From Bradyrhizobium diversitatis (lineage in GTDB: Bacteria > Pseudomonadota > Alphaproteobacteria > Rhizobiales > Xanthobacteraceae): DNA of 64,000 bases. Below, in pieces: positions 17,197 to 26,122 of the stretch; within the stretch, counting starts at the first letter, position 1; every line of letters starts with the position of its first letter. The stretch lies in the NCBI RefSeq assembly GCF_016031635.1, contig NZ_JACEGD010000011.1, positions 124,001 through 188,000 of the forward strand, given 5' to 3'. The position numbers and the translations under genes are program-made. The notes under the pieces were generated by a model. That model was not told the origin of the DNA and did not search any database. It saw nothing but the letters and a program-made list of their open reading frames with translations.

Positions 17197-19388
17197 CAGC
17201 GCCTCCCGGCGAGCCAGGTCGCGAGGAATTGCGCGCCCGCGCAGAACCCGAGCCAGCCCAGAAACGCCAGTGCGAGCAGCAAAACGTTGCTCCAGGACGC
17301 ATTCCTGGCCAGATCCGCGATCTGAGCTCCCAGAACGGCCATGGCGAGAATCCCGGGCGTGATACCCAGCAGCGTTCCAACCATGAAGTCGCGAAGCGGC
17401 AGCGTGCTCGCACCGGCCACGACATTCACGATCGAATATGGCGCGACGGGAATCATCCTGATGACGACGACGGCCAGAATACCTCTACCGACAATGCGTT
17501 CCTGGATGCGCGCTGCGCGTCGTCCAAGCAGATGCTGGAGGCGCTCTCGACCGAGTACCCGTCCGATTGAGAAAAGGACAAGGGCGCTGAGCAAGGCGCC
17601 AGCCATTGCCGTGAAGAAACCTAGCCATGGCCCGAGTGCGGCCGCAGTTGCGGCGATGAGGACGAGAATCGGAAACACGACCAGCCCGCCGACGACAAAA
17701 GCTGCGATCGCGAACAATGGTCCCCAGATGGATTGCGAATAGGCAGATAGGAGCGTCGAAATGCGGCTCTCATCGGCGAAACCGCTCAAGGATGTGTACG
17801 ACCAGGCCAGCGCCAGCCCAAGAAGCGCCACGACGATCGAGGCGATCCCGATTAAGGTCTTCGTTCTCCACATGCGAGATGCCGCGCGCTCCAGATGAAG
17901 AGGCAGCTCAGGGTCCGCCACGGGCTGAACCAAGGTGGCCAGCGTACTGGTTAGAGCCGAAGACTCGACTTTCCGCAACGCCTTGGCGCCACGCGCTTTT
18001 GACAGCTCGCCCAGCAGAGCGAACAGTCGATGCTCGTTTGTTGTGATCGCGTGCTCATCGAGATCGCAGAAATGGGCGATCAGGCGACGGCGGACCGATG
18101 TGATGAAATCCCGATGCTCCTCGGTCGCGGCTTCAAAGATCAAGTCACATTCGCTGTCCGCGCCCATCGACCGGTTGTTCAGGTTGGCCGAACCGATCCG
18201 CAAAATCCTGTTATCGACGATCATGAGCTTGCTGTGCACCATCACGGCGGCTTCCTTATTCCCGCTGCGCGAGACCGGGTAGACGAAGCGGATGCGATCG
18301 GCCACGCCGGCCTCGCTGAAGCAGTCGATGAAGGCACCGCGGCCGTTTTGCATGGCCTGGGATTCCAGCCACGAGGAATGCAGTTTCGGAGCGACGATCA
18401 GGGCTCGGAGCGACGGCACGCGGCGCATCTGCTCCGCCAGTTCGCGCGCCATCCTGGTCGCGCTGGTGAACTGATTTTCGATGTACACGAAGCTGGTCGC
18501 CGACCGGATCGCCGCAATGAAGGAGCGTTCGACTTCCCTGATGGTCGAACCTGCCGGACAGACCACCTCGGTCCTGGCGATACCGACCGGCAAGTCCTCG
18601 GCCTCGACCGGCACGTTCGCCGGCCAAGCGCTGCCCTCCGCTGCGTGCAGTACGTCCACCGGTTGACCGGCTGCACGCCAGCGCTGCTCCACGAGGTCGA
18701 ACAGATCTGCCGCGGCATCCCCGTCGACCAGGCACTGAACATCATGAAACGGCGGGTATGGCTTGCGCTGGGGGTCGCAGCGCATGGCGAGATCGGCGCG
18801 ATGATCACTCGTGTCCCACCGCCTGATCGTCAGATCCAGCCCGCCGACGAACGCCAGCAAGCCATCGATACAGACGATCTTCTGGTGCTGGGCCGAACCG
18901 AACGGCAGCGTGGCGTCCAGATGAAACCGCACGCGGCCGTCCGTGCCGGCGGTGAATTTCGCAGCCGAATTCCATTCCCGTTCCGAGGCGTAAAACGAGA
19001 CAAAGTCCCAGACGAGAATGTTGACGCGCAAGCCGGGACGTCGCTGGACCAGCGCGCGCAGGAATGGACCAAGCTCCTCAGGCAAGCCGTCATCCGTGCG
19101 TCCGGAAGCTCCGACCAGCCGGGTTTCACTGTGAATGTCCCACCCGACGATATAGACGAGATCTTGCGCCTCCAGCAGCGTCTCCCGCAGGGCCGCGAAA
19201 TAAGCGGCAGCATCGTTCAGAACCGCCACACGCCGCGCTTCGCACCGCCGCCAGACGGTGTCGCCGGGGATCAGGATCGATGAACTCTGAAGCAGGTGGA
19301 CCTCGCAATTCGCATTCGCATCTAAACACCTTGGATGCTCAAGGGGTTCCCACGATCGCGGTTCGGAGCGCAAAGGCCGTTGCCGCAT
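17196..19388 (-). CDS. Phospholipase D / cardiolipin synthase-like protein fused to VTT (DedA/SNARE-associated) domain
   Basis: 730 residues. The N-terminal two-thirds is a PLD-superfamily enzyme with two HKD motifs: HQKIVCIDGLLAFVGG (about 205-220) and HSKLMIVDNRILRIGSANLN (about 390-410). The C-terminal part (about 510-730) is a polytopic VTT domain with FVVGGLVVFPILVLIAATAA and the R-x-IPVAPYSIVNVVAG signature of TVP38/DedA proteins, which act as lipid scramblases. So catalysis and lipid movement are joined in one chain. It is followed by the EEP gene with 1-nt overlap. The ATG is the first in frame; its ribosome-binding site is weak, so the true start is uncertain. Confidence 0.9.
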   Translation of the reverse strand: MRQRPLRSEPRSWEPLEHPRCLDANANCEVHLLQSSSILIPGDTVWRRCEARRVAVLNDAAAYFAALRETLLEAQDLVYIVGWDIHSETRLVGASGRTDDGLPEELGPFLRALVQRRPGLRVNILVWDFVSFYASEREWNSAAKFTAGTDGRVRFHLDATLPFGSAQHQKIVCIDGLLAFVGGLDLTIRRWDTSDHRADLAMRCDPQRKPYPPFHDVQCLVDGDAAADLFDLVEQRWRAAGQPVDVLHAAEGSAWPANVPVEAEDLPVGIARTEVVCPAGSTIREVERSFIAAIRSATSFVYIENQFTSATRMARELAEQMRRVPSLRALIVAPKLHSSWLESQAMQNGRGAFIDCFSEAGVADRIRFVYPVSRSGNKEAAVMVHSKLMIVDNRILRIGSANLNNRSMGADSECDLIFEAATEEHRDFITSVRRRLIAHFCDLDEHAITTNEHRLFALLGELSKARGAKALRKVESSALTSTLATLVQPVADPELPLHLERAASRMWRTKTLIGIASIVVALLGLALAWSYTSLSGFADESRISTLLSAYSQSIWGPLFAIAAFVVGGLVVFPILVLIAATAAALGPWLGFFTAMAGALLSALVLFSIGRVLGRERLQHLLGRRAARIQERIVGRGILAVVVIRMIPVAPYSIVNVVAGASTLPLRDFMVGTLLGITPGILAMAVLGAQIADLARNASWSNVLLLALAFLGWLGFCAGAQFLATWLAGRR

Positions 19389-19645
19389 CCCTGCATGACG
19401 TGCTCAACCGCAAGCTCGGCACCACGACGCGTGGTCGAATTCTCCGATGATGGTACTTCCAAGCATGCTCTCCATGTGGTCGAGAGTTCGAACAACAGAC
19501 CGGACGGGACCAAGTTCCTGAAGCTGAGCGAACGACATCTCGAAGGCGGAGAGCGCCGAATGCAGACCACAAGGTCATTGAGACAGGTCAATACGGGCCA
19601 GCCCGAGCTCTGGAATTCTGACCTCGCAAGTCAACGGAGGCGGCC

Positions 19646-20254
19646 ATGTCACAGCAGAGCAGCATGCATTTTTACCTCAACTGGGCCAAGGAGCGGATCG
19701 ACGAAATGGATGCCGCATTGGCTTCCTTCGAGGTCAAGGCCGGCCAGGCCAAGGCTGAATCCAAGGTCAAGACTGATCAATTCCTGTCCGACCTGAAGAA
19801 GCGTCGCGATGAGTTTCAGGCGCAGCTCAAGACCCAGGCGGAGGCGGGCGAAGCCGCTTGGGCTAGTGCCAAGACAGATCTCGAAAAGCAATGGGCTGGA
19901 TTCGAAGCCCAAATGAAGACCTTCTTCGAAGACGCTGGCAAACAGCTCGAGCAGCAGCAGGCCACGTTCAAGGACGTTGCGGCGGCACAGGCCAAGGCCT
20001 GGCGCGAAGCGGCGGACAAATTCCGCGAGGCCGCGGGCAAAGTGACTACGGCGCGCACCGCCGACGTCGATGCCGCACTCAAGCAGATGAAATCGGACGC
20101 GTCCGAAGCGGAAGCACGTCTGCAGAGGCTGAAGCAGGCCGGCAGCGAATCCTGGTCAGTCCTGAGCGCCGCGCTCGCCGAATCCCGGAAGGCGTTCGAT
20201 CAAGCGAACCAAGCCGCGTGGAATGCGCTGAAGGGCGCTGATACGAAGAGCTGA
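19646..20254 (+). CDS. Coiled-coil protein of unknown function
   Basis: 202 residues, soluble and almost wholly alpha-helical, rich in Ala, Lys, Glu and Gln with heptad-like spacing (for example KVKTDQFLSDLKKRRDEFQA and QLEQQQATFKDVAAAQAKAW). No signal peptide, Cys or catalytic motif. GGAGG stands 6 nt before the ATG. Overall look is phasin- or apolipoprotein-like, but I see no family signature. Monocistronic; converges with the CGHG-repeat gene. Confidence 0.8.
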   Translation: MSQQSSMHFYLNWAKERIDEMDAALASFEVKAGQAKAESKVKTDQFLSDLKKRRDEFQAQLKTQAEAGEAAWASAKTDLEKQWAGFEAQMKTFFEDAGKQLEQQQATFKDVAAAQAKAWREAADKFREAAGKVTTARTADVDAALKQMKSDASEAEARLQRLKQAGSESWSVLSAALAESRKAFDQANQAAWNALKGADTKS

Positions 20255-20290
20255 AGCCGAGGCCCGCCAGTTCACCGCTGGCGCGGCTTC

Positions 20291-20680
20291 TCAATAATAG
20301 CGGCGTCTGGGGCGGCGTTCGTAGTCGTCGTAGCCATAGTACCCCTGTCGACCCTGCTGAAACTGCGGCGGTACCGTACCGTTGGGGTAGCATTGACCGT
20401 CTCGAACATCGACGTCTGCGCCATGACCACAGGGAACACGATATCTGCCGTAGCCTCCACCACCGCGATAGTAGTACTGCCGCGCAGCCTGTTCCTGAGG
20501 AGGAAGGTACCCGTTTGGATAGCACATGCCGTCACGGGCGCTCACATCCCAACCATGACCGCACGGTGGCGGCCTAACGGGGACATGATATTGGACAGTC
20601 TGAATCTCGGGTGAAATGTCCTGTGCCGCCGGGGTCCCGAAGTGAAGGGCGAGCGCAGCCGCGGCAACGCTGATGATCAT
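20291..20680 (-). CDS. Secreted protein with two CGHG...DGxCYPNG repeats
   Basis: 129 residues: signal peptide (MIISVAAAALALHFGTPAAQ), then two copies of a 25-residue unit, CGHGWDVSARDGMCYPNG and CGHGADVDVRDGQCYPNG, each with two Cys, followed by Arg/Tyr/Gly-rich linkers and an RRPRRRYY tail. The paired Cys in each unit could form a small disulfide-stabilised loop. GGAGGAG lies 7 nt before the ATG at 20680; the upstream ATG at 20737 is rejected. Similar proteins are widespread in rhizobia; function unknown to me. Confidence 0.78.
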   Translation of the reverse strand: MIISVAAAALALHFGTPAAQDISPEIQTVQYHVPVRPPPCGHGWDVSARDGMCYPNGYLPPQEQAARQYYYRGGGGYGRYRVPCGHGADVDVRDGQCYPNGTVPPQFQQGRQGYYGYDDYERRPRRRYY

Positions 20681-20740
20681 GATCCGTCTCCTCCCCACAA
20701 CGTATGACGGAGGCGCTGAATACCCGATGAACGGCATCTT

Positions 20741-20758
20741 GCGCGTCTCGAGACGCGC
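20741..20758. promoter_or_regulatory. 18-bp perfect palindrome, possible operator
   Basis: GCGCGTCTCGAGACGCGC, fully self-complementary, 60 nt upstream of the CGHG-repeat gene start. The position suits a transcription-factor site; no regulator can be named. Confidence 0.4.
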
Positions 20759-20960
20759 ATGCTGGTCGGTGGTAGCCTTGATGGTTGGCTATGAAGCGGG
20801 CTCGTTTTGCCAGACCAACCTGATGTGATTGCGAGCACCACCACCGGCAGAAGCCATCCGACGATATCGACCGCTATCTTGGCCGTACCGAAACGATTGT
20901 ACGTTCGCTCGTGCTCCGGTCGGTCGAACTCAGCTCAAACACCTGATCTTGCTGATTTTT

Positions 20961-21050
20961 TGGCGGAAGGGGTGGGATTCGAACCCACGGTACCCTTGCG
21001 GGCACGCCGGTTTTCAAGACCGGTGCCTTAAACCACTCGGCCACCCTTCC
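20961..21050 (-). tRNA. tRNA-Ser(UGA)
   Basis: 90-nt class II tRNA with encoded CCA. Acceptor GGAAGGG (21050-21044) pairs with CCCTTCC (20971-20965); discriminator G; CCA at 20963-20961. The anticodon loop reads CTTGAAA, giving anticodon TGA; a long variable arm (GCGTGCCCGCAAGGGTACC region) and T-loop GTTCGAATC are present. Confidence 0.97.
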
Positions 21051-21330
21051 CCGTCAGCGGGCTCAAGCACTTAGCCAATGGTGGCGTTGAACGCAAGGCG
21101 AACACGTACAATCCGGTTCTGAACCGCGTCGCCGCTCCCGCATGATCAAGCCGAAACAAGGCAATCCCGTTCTTGAACAGATCGTCGCCGCATCATCGAG
21201 ACTGATCAACAGGCGGCCTCGCCGGCGGCCGACGGAAACGGTGCGCATATCCCCGGAATACGCGACCGACAGCCGTCGACTCGCAGCGGGTCGGCGGCTC
21301 GATGGCTGTCCCAGGCTGGCACATGAACCT

Positions 21331-21346
21331 TGGCACGCGCCATGCA
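21331..21346 (+). promoter_or_regulatory. Sigma-54-like -24/-12 element
   Basis: TGGCACG, four bases, then ATGCA, against the consensus TGGCACG-N4-TTGCA: one mismatch, with correct GG-GC spacing. No protein gene follows on the plus strand; the strong hairpin at 21394 does. Confidence 0.3.
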
Positions 21347-21393
21347 GACCCACCTTTAACCGGGGATTTTGCATTTCCCTCCCTGGGGCTGGA

Positions 21394-21431
21394 GCAACGC
21401 CGCCTGCCATATTTCAAGCAGGCGGCGTTGC
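21394..21431. other. Perfect 14-bp stem-loop
   Basis: GCAACGCCGCCTGC (21394-21407) and its exact complement (21418-21431) around a 10-nt AT-rich loop. Followed by TGTTTCC on the plus strand, which is a poor U-run. Could end a small plus-strand RNA or be a repeat remnant. Confidence 0.5.
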
Positions 21432-21524
21432 TGTTTCCGCGGCCTGCGGATCGGGCGTATCCGTGTCAACGATCCGATTGTGCCGGCGATCACGGAAGTT
21501 CTGCCTGTTCGCGCTCTGAGCAGC

Positions 21525-21560
21525 ACCGGAAAAGAAAACGGCGCCCCCGAGGGAGCGCCG
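21525..21560 (-). terminator. Rho-independent terminator
   Basis: Read on the minus strand: a 9-bp GC-rich stem (CGGCGCTCC... paired to GGGCGCCG, one G-U) with a 4-nt loop, followed by TTTTCTTTTCC. It lies 23 nt after the stop of the gene at 21583-21957. Confidence 0.85.
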
Positions 21561-21582
21561 CGTGATGCTCGTCCGTGTCGGC

Positions 21583-21957
21583 TCAGTAGCCGCAGGACGC
21601 GCAGCCCATCTGGACCGGGGCGTAGTAGGAATAGCCCGGCGAGACCATCTCGACGCGCTGGCGCGTGGCGTATTGCGGGGGGATGCGCTCGTACTGGACG
21701 CCCGGGGGCGCGACCATCACGGTCTGCGGCACCATCACGGTACGGTACTGCGCCGGCGTGCGGTGCGCGACCACGGCGCCCGGCGAGACCATCACGGTCT
21801 CGTCGACCGCGCGGTATTGCGGCGGCACATATTGCTGCTGATAGCAGGTCGTGCAGGGCGGCGGCGTGTAGCAATTGTAGCAGCCGGCGGAGGCTGCGCC
21901 CGTCATGGAAACCGCGGCGACGGCAGTCGAGAAGACGACGGCGAGAGTACGAGACAT
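21583..21957 (-). CDS. Secreted Cys- and Tyr-rich hypothetical protein
   Basis: 124 residues with a Sec signal (MSRTLAVVFSTAVAAVSMTG, cleaved near ASA-G). The mature protein has three Cys pairs (CYNCY, CTTCY and terminal CASCGY) and repeated PPQYRxVxxxVMVxPG-like units (AVDETVMVSPG, TVMVPQTVMVAPPG, VEMVSPG), suggesting an elongated beta-rich periplasmic or surface protein. The ATG at 21957 fits the signal peptide; the upstream ATG at 22017 does not. Ends in a clear terminator. Confidence 0.8.
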   Translation of the reverse strand: MSRTLAVVFSTAVAAVSMTGAASAGCYNCYTPPPCTTCYQQQYVPPQYRAVDETVMVSPGAVVAHRTPAQYRTVMVPQTVMVAPPGVQYERIPPQYATRQRVEMVSPGYSYYAPVQMGCASCGY

Positions 21958-22127
21958 TGTGGTGGCGCCCCAGTTGCCCGAAATGAATTTGCGAAGGTGC
22001 CGCAGTATACGCCGCAAAATCCTCGGCTGCCGAACTTCGTCGAGGCATCCTTAATGCGAACAGCCGGCTTTCGCCGGCCGTTCAGAACTCGTTGACCATC
22101 TGCGTGCCGCGCAAACGCAGCGTGCGC

Positions 22128-23978
22128 TCAGTTCGAGCGGCGCTTGACCTCGCGCACCGCGCCGCGCGCGGCGCTGGTGGTGAGCGCGGCATAAGCCTGC
22201 AGCGCGGTCGAGACGTTGCGCTTGCGGCCCGTCGCCTGCCAGGCGGCATCACCCTTCGCCTCTTCCGCTGCGCGGCGGCTGGCGAGCTCCTCGTCGGAGA
22301 CCTCCAGCGTGATGCTGCGGTTTGGAATGTCGATGGCGATGATGTCGCCGGTGCGAACCAGGCCAATGTTGCCGCCTTCGGCGGCTTCCGGCGACAGATG
22401 GCCGATCGACAGGCCGGACGAGCCGCCGGAAAAGCGTCCGTCGGTGACGAGCGCGCAAGCTTTGCCGAGGCCCATCGATTTCAGGTAGCTGGTCGGATAC
22501 AGCATCTCCTGCATGCCGGGGCCGCCGCGCGGGCCTTCGTAGATGATGACCACGACCTCGCCGGCGATGACCTTGCCGCCCAGAATGCCTTCGACCGCGG
22601 CGTCCTGGCTTTCGAACACGCGCGCGGGGCCCGAGAATTTCAGGATCGAGGCGTCGACGCCGGCGGTCTTCACGATGCAGCCGTCCTGCGCGAGGTTGCC
22701 GTAGAGCACCGCGAGGCCGCCGTCCTTGCTGAAGGCATGCGCGAGGTCGCGCACCACGCCCTTCTCGCGGTCGGCATCGAGCTCGTCGTAGCGGCGCTCC
22801 TGGCTGAAGGCGACCTGGGTCGGGATGCCGCCGGGCGAAGCACGGTAGAAGGTGCGCACCGTCTCGCTCTTGGTGCGCTTGATATCCCAGCGCTCCAGCG
22901 CCTCGTTCATGGTCGGCGCATGCACGGTCGACACCGAAGTGTCGATCAGCCCGGCGCGGTCGAGCTCGCCCAGGATGCCCATGATGCCGCCGGCGCGGTG
23001 CACGTCCTCGACATGCACGTCGGCGACCGACGGCGCGACCTTGCACAGCACGGGCACGCGGCGCGAGAGGCGATCGATGTCCTGCATGGTGAACGCCACC
23101 TGCCCTTCATGGGCGGCGGCCAGGAGATGCAGCACGGTGTTGGTCGAGCCACCCATGGCGATGTCGAGCGTCATCGCGTTCTCGAACGCCTTGAAGTTGG
23201 CGATGTTGCGCGGAAGCACGGATGCATCGTCCTGCTCGTAATAGCGGCGGACCAGATCGACGATGGTGTGGCCGGCCTCGACGAACAGGCGCTTGCGGTC
23301 GGCATGGGTGGCGACCACCGAGCCGTTGCCGGGCAGCGCGAGGCCGAGCGCCTCGGTCAGGCAGTTCATGGAGTTGGCGGTGAACATGCCCGAGCAGGAG
23401 CCGCAGGTCGGGCACGCCGAGCGCTCGATCACCTTGACGTCGTCATCGCTGACCTTGGAGTCGGCGGCGGCGACCATGGCGTCGATGAGGTCGACCGCCT
23501 TGGTCTTGCCGGCCAGCTTGACCTTGCCGGCCTCCATCGGCCCGCCCGAGACGAACACGGCGGGGATGTTGAGCCTGAGCGCGGCCATCAGCATGCCGGG
23601 CGTGATCTTGTCGCAGTTGGAGATGCAGACGAGGCCGTCGGCGCAGTGCGCGTTGGCCATGTACTCGACGCTGTCGGCGATCAGCTCGCGCGACGGCAGG
23701 CTGTAGAGCATGCCGTCGTGCCCCATGGCGATGCCGTCGTCGACCGCGATGGTGTTGAACTCCTTGGCGACGCCGCCGGCCTGCTCGATCTCACGTGCCA
23801 CGAGCTGGCCGAGGTCCTTGAGATGGACATGGCCCGGCACGAACTGGGTGAAGGAGTTGACGACCGCGATGATCGGCTTGCCGAAATCGCCGTCCTTCAT
23901 GCCCGTGGCGCGCCAGAGGCCGCGGGCACCCGCCATGTTGCGGCCGTGAGTGGTGGTGCGGGAGCGATAGGCTGGCAT
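22128..23978 (-). CDS. ilvD: Dihydroxy-acid dehydratase
   Basis: 616 residues, the E. coli-type length. Converts 2,3-dihydroxy-3-methyl(valerate/butanoate) to the 2-oxo acids in isoleucine/valine synthesis. Seen: [20 protein letters not shown] at the N-terminus, Fe-S ligands in [10 protein letters not shown] and [33 protein letters not shown], and [16 protein letters not shown] with the catalytic Ser near residue 525. The ATG at 23978 matches the conserved N-terminus; the longer open frame lies in repeat-rich spacer. Confidence 0.97.
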   Translation of the reverse strand: MPAYRSRTTTHGRNMAGARGLWRATGMKDGDFGKPIIAVVNSFTQFVPGHVHLKDLGQLVAREIEQAGGVAKEFNTIAVDDGIAMGHDGMLYSLPSRELIADSVEYMANAHCADGLVCISNCDKITPGMLMAALRLNIPAVFVSGGPMEAGKVKLAGKTKAVDLIDAMVAAADSKVSDDDVKVIERSACPTCGSCSGMFTANSMNCLTEALGLALPGNGSVVATHADRKRLFVEAGHTIVDLVRRYYEQDDASVLPRNIANFKAFENAMTLDIAMGGSTNTVLHLLAAAHEGQVAFTMQDIDRLSRRVPVLCKVAPSVADVHVEDVHRAGGIMGILGELDRAGLIDTSVSTVHAPTMNEALERWDIKRTKSETVRTFYRASPGGIPTQVAFSQERRYDELDADREKGVVRDLAHAFSKDGGLAVLYGNLAQDGCIVKTAGVDASILKFSGPARVFESQDAAVEGILGGKVIAGEVVVIIYEGPRGGPGMQEMLYPTSYLKSMGLGKACALVTDGRFSGGSSGLSIGHLSPEAAEGGNIGLVRTGDIIAIDIPNRSITLEVSDEELASRRAAEEAKGDAAWQATGRKRNVSTALQAYAALTTSAARGAVREVKRRSN

Positions 23979-24338
23979 GGCGGTTTCCGTCCTCGGGTTT
24001 GGGCCGGGCGGGAAAATGTGGAGCCGCCTCAGGCCTTTCCGGCCGGATAGCGCACGGGATGGCGAGGCGCAACGGGAACTTGGGGCGGACAGGGCTCCCC
24101 TGCTCCCGGCGCGGGCTCCTGCCGCGCCCTCAGTTGTCGTCCCGGACAAGCGCGCCTTCGAGCGCGCGCCGATCCGGGACCCATACCCACAGGGAGCGGT
24201 AGGGGCGCGAAGCTGATCGCTCCCAGTCCCCGCAACCGCGTCCGCCAGTGGGTATGGGTCCCGGATCTGCGCTTACGCTTGTCCGGGACGACGACTGAGA
24301 GTGTCGCACTGGCGCGTAACCGCCGGACGCCTCTCATG
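23979..24338. other. Spacer upstream of ilvD, mainly repeat
   Basis: 360 nt between ilvD and the end of the ABC operon. Its distal half is the long palindromic repeat at 24131-24298; the ilvD promoter should lie in the rest, but no clear consensus is seen. Confidence 0.5.
24131..24298. repeat. Long intergenic palindromic repeat
   Basis: Outer arms GTCGTCCCGGACAAGCG (24137-24153) and its perfect complement (24276-24292), extendable to about 23 bp with one mismatch. Inner arms around GATCCGGGACCCATACCC also pair. It shares the CTTGTCC-GGGAC core with elements at 46294-46418 and 49277-49409, defining one family in this window. Confidence 0.8.
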
Positions 24339-25196
24339 CTATTGCAATGTCGGATCGAGCCGGTCGCGCAGCCAGTCGCCGATCACGGAGACGGCCAGCG
24401 TGGTGATCACGATGGTGGTGGCCGGCGCCAGCATGATCCAGGGCGCGCGGGTCAGGTATTCCCGGCCATAGCCGACCATGTTGCCGAGGCTGGTCATCGG
24501 CGGCTGCACGCCGAGGCCGAGGAAGGACAGGCCGGATTCCATCAGGATCACCTCAGGGAAGACCAGCGTAGTCGAGACGATCAGGGTCGAGGCGATGTTG
24601 GGCAGGATATGCCGGAGATAAATCCGCGACGGCGTCGCCCCCAACTGGCGCACCGCCGCCGCATAGCCTTGCGCGTTGGCGGAGATGGCAAGGCCGCGGG
24701 CGATACGGGCATAGCGCTCCCAGCCGAACAGGCCCATCAGGCCAATCAGCAGGGGCAGCGAATTGCCGAAGAAGGCCAGCACCGCCAGCGCCATGATCAG
24801 GAACGGCATGCTGGCCTGGAAGTCGGTCAGCATCAGCACGAACTGCTCCGCGGCGCCACGGAAATGCGCAGCGAGGAAGCCTAGCGTGGTGCCGACGATT
24901 GCCGAGATCGCGGTGGCGCCGAAGGCGATCAGCAGCGAGATGCGGATGGAAACGAGAAGCCGCGACAGCACGTCCCGGCCGAGCTCATCGGTGCCCAGCC
25001 AGTGCGCGGGATTGCCTGGCGCCGCCAGCCGATTGCGCAGGTCTAGCTGGGTGAAGCCGTAAGGCGCAAGCTTCTCGGCGAAGGCCGCAACGACGAGCAT
25101 GGCGACGATCCAGCCGATCGCGAGCGCGACCGAAATCGGGATCGCCGGCAGGTTGATGCGGCGCAGTGTGGTGTCCTTCAGCGTCGCCTCGCTCAT
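24339..25196 (-). CDS. ABC transporter permease, DppC/OppC-type
   Basis: 285 residues; inner-membrane permease of a peptide/opine/nickel-family importer. It has about six hydrophobic segments, LGTDELGRDVLSRLLVSIRISL (the OppC-specific motif), and the EAA loop YAAAVRQLGATPSRIYLRHILPN. Its ATG overlaps the stop of the partner permease by 4 nt (ATGA). Last gene of the operon; a dispersed repeat follows. Confidence 0.93.
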   Translation of the reverse strand: MSEATLKDTTLRRINLPAIPISVALAIGWIVAMLVVAAFAEKLAPYGFTQLDLRNRLAAPGNPAHWLGTDELGRDVLSRLLVSIRISLLIAFGATAISAIVGTTLGFLAAHFRGAAEQFVLMLTDFQASMPFLIMALAVLAFFGNSLPLLIGLMGLFGWERYARIARGLAISANAQGYAAAVRQLGATPSRIYLRHILPNIASTLIVSTTLVFPEVILMESGLSFLGLGVQPPMTSLGNMVGYGREYLTRAPWIMLAPATTIVITTLAVSVIGDWLRDRLDPTLQ

Positions 25197-26122
25197 GCAT
25201 GCGCTCCTTTGCTGCGCAGCCGCGGGTCGAGGAAGCCGTAGAGGAAGTCGACGATCAGGTTGGACGTCACCATGGTCATCGCGACCAGCAACAGGATGCA
25301 TTGCACCACCGCGAGATCGCGATTGGCGACGGCGACCACCAGCAGGCGCCCTACCCCCGGCCAGGCAAACACGCTCTCCACCACCACCGCGCCGGCGATC
25401 AGCGTGCCCACCATGAAGCCCAGAATGGTGACGGTCGGGATCGCCGCATTCGGCAGCGCATGCGACGTCACCACCCTTCGCCACGGCACGCCCTTGGCCG
25501 AGGCGGTCCGGATATAGGGCTGGCCGAGCACTTCCAGCATCGCGCTACGGGTGAAGCGCGCCAGCACCGCGGCGCCGCCAAGGCTAAGGGTTGCGATCGG
25601 CAGGATGGCGTGACGCCAGCTGTCCTGCCCGCCCGACGGCAGCCAGCCGAGCTGCACGGCAAACACGAGCACCAGCAGCAGCGCGAGCACGAAGCTCGGC
25701 ACCGTGAAGCCGGCGACCGCCGTCATCATCACGGCGCGGTCGATCGCCGAGCCGCGATGCAGCGCGGCGTAGATGCCGGCGGGAACGCCGAGCGCGACCT
25801 TGAAGAAGAAGGCCGGCAAGGTCAGCGCCAGCGTCGCCGGAATCCGCTCCAGCACGAGCTCGATCGCGGGCCGTCCGTCGCGCATGGAGCGGCCGAGCTC
25901 GCCCTTGGCGATGGCCCCGAAGTAATCGAGATACTGGAACCAGATGGGATCATCGAGGCCCCAGGCCTTGCGAAACGCCGCGAGCACCTCCGGCGGCGCC
26001 TCAGGCCCCAGGATCATCAGCGCGGGATCGCCTGACAGCCGCAACACGACGAAGGCAAAGGTGACGACGAGCACGATCGTCAGAGCCGCGCGCCCGATCC
26101 GAATGGCGAAATAGCGTCCCAT
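25193..26122 (-). CDS. ABC transporter permease, DppB/OppB-type
   Basis: 309 residues with six hydrophobic segments. OppB features: FVVLRLSGDPALMILGPEA near the N-terminus, LGRSMRDGRPAIELVLERIPATL, and the EAA loop YIRTASAKGVPWRRVVTSHALPNA. Starts by 1-nt overlap with the preceding ATPase gene stop and overlaps the next permease by 4 nt. Confidence 0.94.
   Translation of the reverse strand: MGRYFAIRIGRAALTIVLVVTFAFVVLRLSGDPALMILGPEAPPEVLAAFRKAWGLDDPIWFQYLDYFGAIAKGELGRSMRDGRPAIELVLERIPATLALTLPAFFFKVALGVPAGIYAALHRGSAIDRAVMMTAVAGFTVPSFVLALLLVLVFAVQLGWLPSGGQDSWRHAILPIATLSLGGAAVLARFTRSAMLEVLGQPYIRTASAKGVPWRRVVTSHALPNAAIPTVTILGFMVGTLIAGAVVVESVFAWPGVGRLLVVAVANRDLAVVQCILLLVAMTMVTSNLIVDFLYGFLDPRLRSKGAHA

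Larger units (their letters stand above)
21051..21524. other. Gene-less spacer with hairpin and sigma-54-like site
   Basis: About 470 nt between the tRNA gene and the terminator of the next gene. No convincing protein gene. It holds a sigma-54-like element (21331-21346) and a perfect 14-bp hairpin (21394-21431) described separately; a small RNA is possible. Confidence 0.5.

Noticed and set aside
20807..21074. Short plus-strand frames around the tRNA
   Set aside because: They translate the complement of the tRNA-Ser gene.
22092..24050. 652-codon plus-strand frame opposite ilvD
   Set aside because: Antisense shadow of ilvD with no signal, motif or ribosome-binding site of its own.
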